From CAWBUW01 sp963792075 (GTDB lineage Bacteria; Chloroflexota; Anaerolineae; Anaerolineales; UBA4823): a stretch of 64,000 nucleotides of DNA. The position numbers were made by a program, and so were the translations under genes. Where the stretch lies: the NCBI GenBank assembly GCA_963792075.1, contig CAWBUW010000012.1, forward strand, positions 496,001-560,000. Reading direction: 5' to 3'. Positions 59,667 to 64,000 of this stretch are shown one piece after another (positions within the stretch are counted from its first letter, which is position 1; each line of letters opens with the position of its first letter). Under the pieces are notes generated by a model. That model was given only the letters and a program-made list of their open reading frames with translations, did no database searches and was not told the DNA's origin.

Positions 59667-60353
59667 CTAAGTCTTCATGTCGCTCGTCAGGTCTGCCAAT
59701 TGCCAGTCAATCGGCGGCTGCCCGGCAGCCAGCAGGGCGGCATTGGTTTTGGAGAAGTGCCGGCAGCCGAAGAAACCACGGCTGGCAGAGAGCGGTGAAG
59801 GGTGAGGGGCTTTTAGAAGAATGTGGCGGCTGTCAATCAATTCAGCCTTGCGTTGGGCGTAGCTGCCCCACAACAGAAAAACGACCGGGGTCTCTTTCTG
59901 GTTGACCGCCCGGATCACCGTATCCGTGAAGATTTCCCAGCCTTTTCCCTGGTGCGAGTTCGCCTGGTGGGCGCGCACAGTCAGCACGGCATTCAGCAGC
60001 AGCACTCCCTGTTCGGCCCAAGGGACCAGGCAGCCGTGGTTGGGGATGCGAAAACCCACATCCTCATGCAGCTCTTTGAAAATATTGAGCAGGGAAGGCG
60101 GTGGGGGTACGCCGGGGCGCACTGAAAAGGCCATGCCATGTGCCTGGCCTGGCTCATGGTAGGGGTCCTGCCCGATGATCATCACCCGCACCTTTTCATA
60201 GGGGGTGAAAAGCAAAGCATTGAACACATCCGGACCCGGAGGGTAGACGGTGTATTTCCGGCGTTCTTCGCCTACAAAGCGATAGAGCTCCTGGTAGTAG
60301 GGTTTATTCTGTTCTTCGCCTAAAACAGGTAGCCAGCTTTCAGGGATCGGCAT
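59667..60353 (-). CDS. ung: Uracil-DNA glycosylase, family 1
   Basis: 228 residues. IIGQDPYHEPGQAHGMAFSV holds the catalytic Asp and water-activating motif, and APHPSPLSASRGF the DNA intercalation loop with its His. It removes uracil from DNA. Normal length. No uracil inhibitor or other repair gene is next to it. Confidence 0.96.
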   Translation of the reverse strand: MPIPESWLPVLGEEQNKPYYQELYRFVGEERRKYTVYPPGPDVFNALLFTPYEKVRVMIIGQDPYHEPGQAHGMAFSVRPGVPPPPSLLNIFKELHEDVGFRIPNHGCLVPWAEQGVLLLNAVLTVRAHQANSHQGKGWEIFTDTVIRAVNQKETPVVFLLWGSYAQRKAELIDSRHILLKAPHPSPLSASRGFFGCRHFSKTNAALLAAGQPPIDWQLADLTSDMKT

Positions 60354-60516
60354 AGAAGAATTATAGCAGAATTCTGCAGGGGAGGTTATCAGAACTTCGA
60401 GATAAAATGAGGTCCTTGATGACCTTGTTGTTGGCCAACAGGAAATCTTTGCTGAGGAGGATGGAGATAATGCCCGGTGAATACCTGCCTATTTCACAAG
60501 ACATAAAGACGTTCAT

Positions 60517-60568
60517 ACTTGTCATTTAGACAAGTTAAACTTGACGTTTTTGAGATTTATGTTATGCT
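60517..60568 (+). promoter_or_regulatory. Promoter and operator of the XRE pair
   Basis: Operator-like ACTTGTC-ATTTA-GACAAGT (60517-60535) lies directly before TTGACG (60541-60546), 16-base spacer and TATGCT (60563-60568). The palindrome fits a dimer of the XRE protein encoded next, i.e. autoregulation. Confidence 0.6.
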
Positions 60569-60588
60569 ATAGCCAAGGGACAAACTGT

Positions 60589-60807
60589 ATGGATAAGATC
60601 ACTCTGAAAAACCGCTTGAAAGTAGCCCGGGCAGAGAAAAACATTTCTCAAGAAGATCTAGCCAACCTGGTCGGGGTAACCCGCCAGACGATCAGCTCGA
60701 TTGAGACTGGCCAATACTGCCCCTCAGCGCTGTTGGCATTCCAACTGGCAAAAAAACTCGAAAAACCAATTGATCAGCTATTTTTTCTGGATGGAGAACA
60801 AAAATGA
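60589..60807 (+). CDS. Small XRE-family transcriptional regulator
   Basis: 72 residues, all helix-turn-helix (RLKVARAEKNISQEDLANLV, then GVTRQTISSIETGQYCPS). AAGGGA precedes the ATG at 60589. It overlaps the next gene by four bases (ATGA). Small regulators of this type commonly control a membrane protein in the same operon. Confidence 0.88.
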   Translation: MDKITLKNRLKVARAEKNISQEDLANLVGVTRQTISSIETGQYCPSALLAFQLAKKLEKPIDQLFFLDGEQK

Positions 60808-61097
60808 GTAACCAATTTATCGATCGGGATGAGCGTACCGATGTCGTCGAAAACACAAGCTACCGCTTGGCTTATCTGATCATGTCGTTTGGGTTATTAA
60901 TTATTGTTGCCTACCGGGGCTTTTTTCTCCAACAAAGCAACTGGGATTTACTGGCGCTGGTGATCCTGAGCGGAGCAATCGCGACCCTGTACCAGGGAAT
61001 AAATAAAGTACTCTCTCCGAACTGGGTCAAGGCGGCCGTAGCCACCTTTGTTGGAACAGCGATTTTTGCGGCTGCCCTGGTATTTATGCTCCGTTAG
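60804..61097 (+). CDS. Small membrane protein of the XRE operon
   Basis: 97 residues with three hydrophobic segments (YLIMSFGLLIIVAYRGFF, LLALVILSGAIATLY, AAVATFVGTAIFAAALVFML). It is like membrane proteins that pair with small XRE regulators; function is unknown. The region 61098-61167 shows no gene. Confidence 0.7.
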   Translation: MSNQFIDRDERTDVVENTSYRLAYLIMSFGLLIIVAYRGFFLQQSNWDLLALVILSGAIATLYQGINKVLSPNWVKAAVATFVGTAIFAAALVFMLR

Positions 61098-61167
61098 AAT
61101 ATTACTTTTGTGACATTGATTAAAAAATGTAGCGCAGGCCCGCGGGCCAAAGGCCAGATTAAAAGAC

Positions 61168-61199
61168 AAATCCCCGCACTTTTTCAAGCCTGGGGATTT
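61168..61199. terminator. Terminator between rRNA and XRE operons
   Basis: AAATCCCC and GGGGATTT arms. In the minus direction it follows 5S by 20 bases and is followed by GTCTTTT, so it probably ends the rRNA operon; it can also end the XRE operon. Confidence 0.7.
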
Positions 61200-61219
61200 T
61201 CATAATTAAAAGAAAAAAG

Positions 61220-61341
61220 TCTCTTGGCAATGACCTACTCTCCCAAGGGGTCGCCCCCCAAGTACCATCAGCGCTGACGAACTTAACTGCCGGGTTCGGA
61301 ATGAGACCGGGTGTACCCTCGTCGCTTCAATCACCAAGAGA
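61220..61341 (-). rRNA. rrf: 5S ribosomal RNA
   Basis: About 120 nt with the loop A/B/C segments CCCGGTCTCATTCCGAACC-like and AAGTTCGTCAGCGCTGATGG on the minus strand; ends pair as CTCTTGG/CCAAGAG. Ends are estimated from pairing. Confidence 0.93.
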
Positions 61342-61425
61342 CTTAATTCACAAGTTAAGGTTACCCTGAATAATACAGATTTTTTGCGCTAATAGAAGAA
61401 AAGATTCGAGTTCTCCGCACCACAC

Positions 61426-64000
<2,575 letters not shown>

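Overview
The window looks like a chromosomal segment of a Chloroflexota bacterium, most likely class Anaerolineae. This is inferred from the mix of families: WD40 lipoproteins, a serine/threonine kinase fused to PA14 and LamG modules, secreted proteins ending in FLPLVIK, anaerobic enzymes, and no outer-membrane machinery. The sequence is moderately GC-rich and genes lie on both strands. The right end is the 3' part of an rRNA operon (23S then 5S, minus strand).

Layout. 1-6.7 kb: dynamin-like GTPase (partial), an ATP-grasp ligase, then a polyprenol-phosphate glycosyl-transfer operon whose first gene carries an in-frame TAA. 6.7-11.1 kb: a WD40 lipoprotein split by a one-base frameshift, lying between a tRNA and a copy of part of that tRNA; a second tRNA follows. 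11-24.9 kb: ABC-2 exporter, msrA, a possible small-RNA/mini-ORF locus, metallo-hydrolase, mutY, dipeptidase, flavin oxidoreductase, an M16 peptidase pair and acpS. 24.9-29.7 kb: a three-gene operon (orphan radical SAM protein, coiled-coil protein, double AAA+ ATPase) behind a near-perfect sigma70 promoter whose spacer holds a LexA-type palindrome. This is the strongest candidate for an undescribed system. 29.9-32.7 kb: a large glycine-rich secreted protein. 33-39 kb: rpsB-tsf-pyrH-frr-uppS-cdsA, with an in-frame TAA in cdsA, then a SAM-I riboswitch and metK. 39-42.4 kb: cobalt/nickel ECF importer (cbiMQO), thioredoxin, tRNA-Lys. 42.4-51.2 kb: methyltransferase, ClbS/DfsB-like protein, SIS isomerase with a kinase remnant, ROK kinase, 4-hydroxybutyryl-CoA dehydratase, subtilase, HD protein and zinc-ribbon protein. 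51.5-61.1 kb: multidomain kinase, hemolysin-III-like protein, TldD/TldE pair, helix-hairpin-helix protein, ung, and an XRE regulator with a small membrane protein.

Two features recur. First, many gene ends carry long, nearly perfect GC-rich hairpins, often with a TTC/GAA or GTA/TAC centre and without a T-tract; two kinds occur twice at unrelated loci and look like mobile palindromic repeats. Second, three genes are interrupted by single lesions (two in-frame TAA, one frameshift), and the two TAA codons share the 11-base context GGCGATTTAAC. These may be assembly or base-calling errors, real mutations or recoding; reads must decide.
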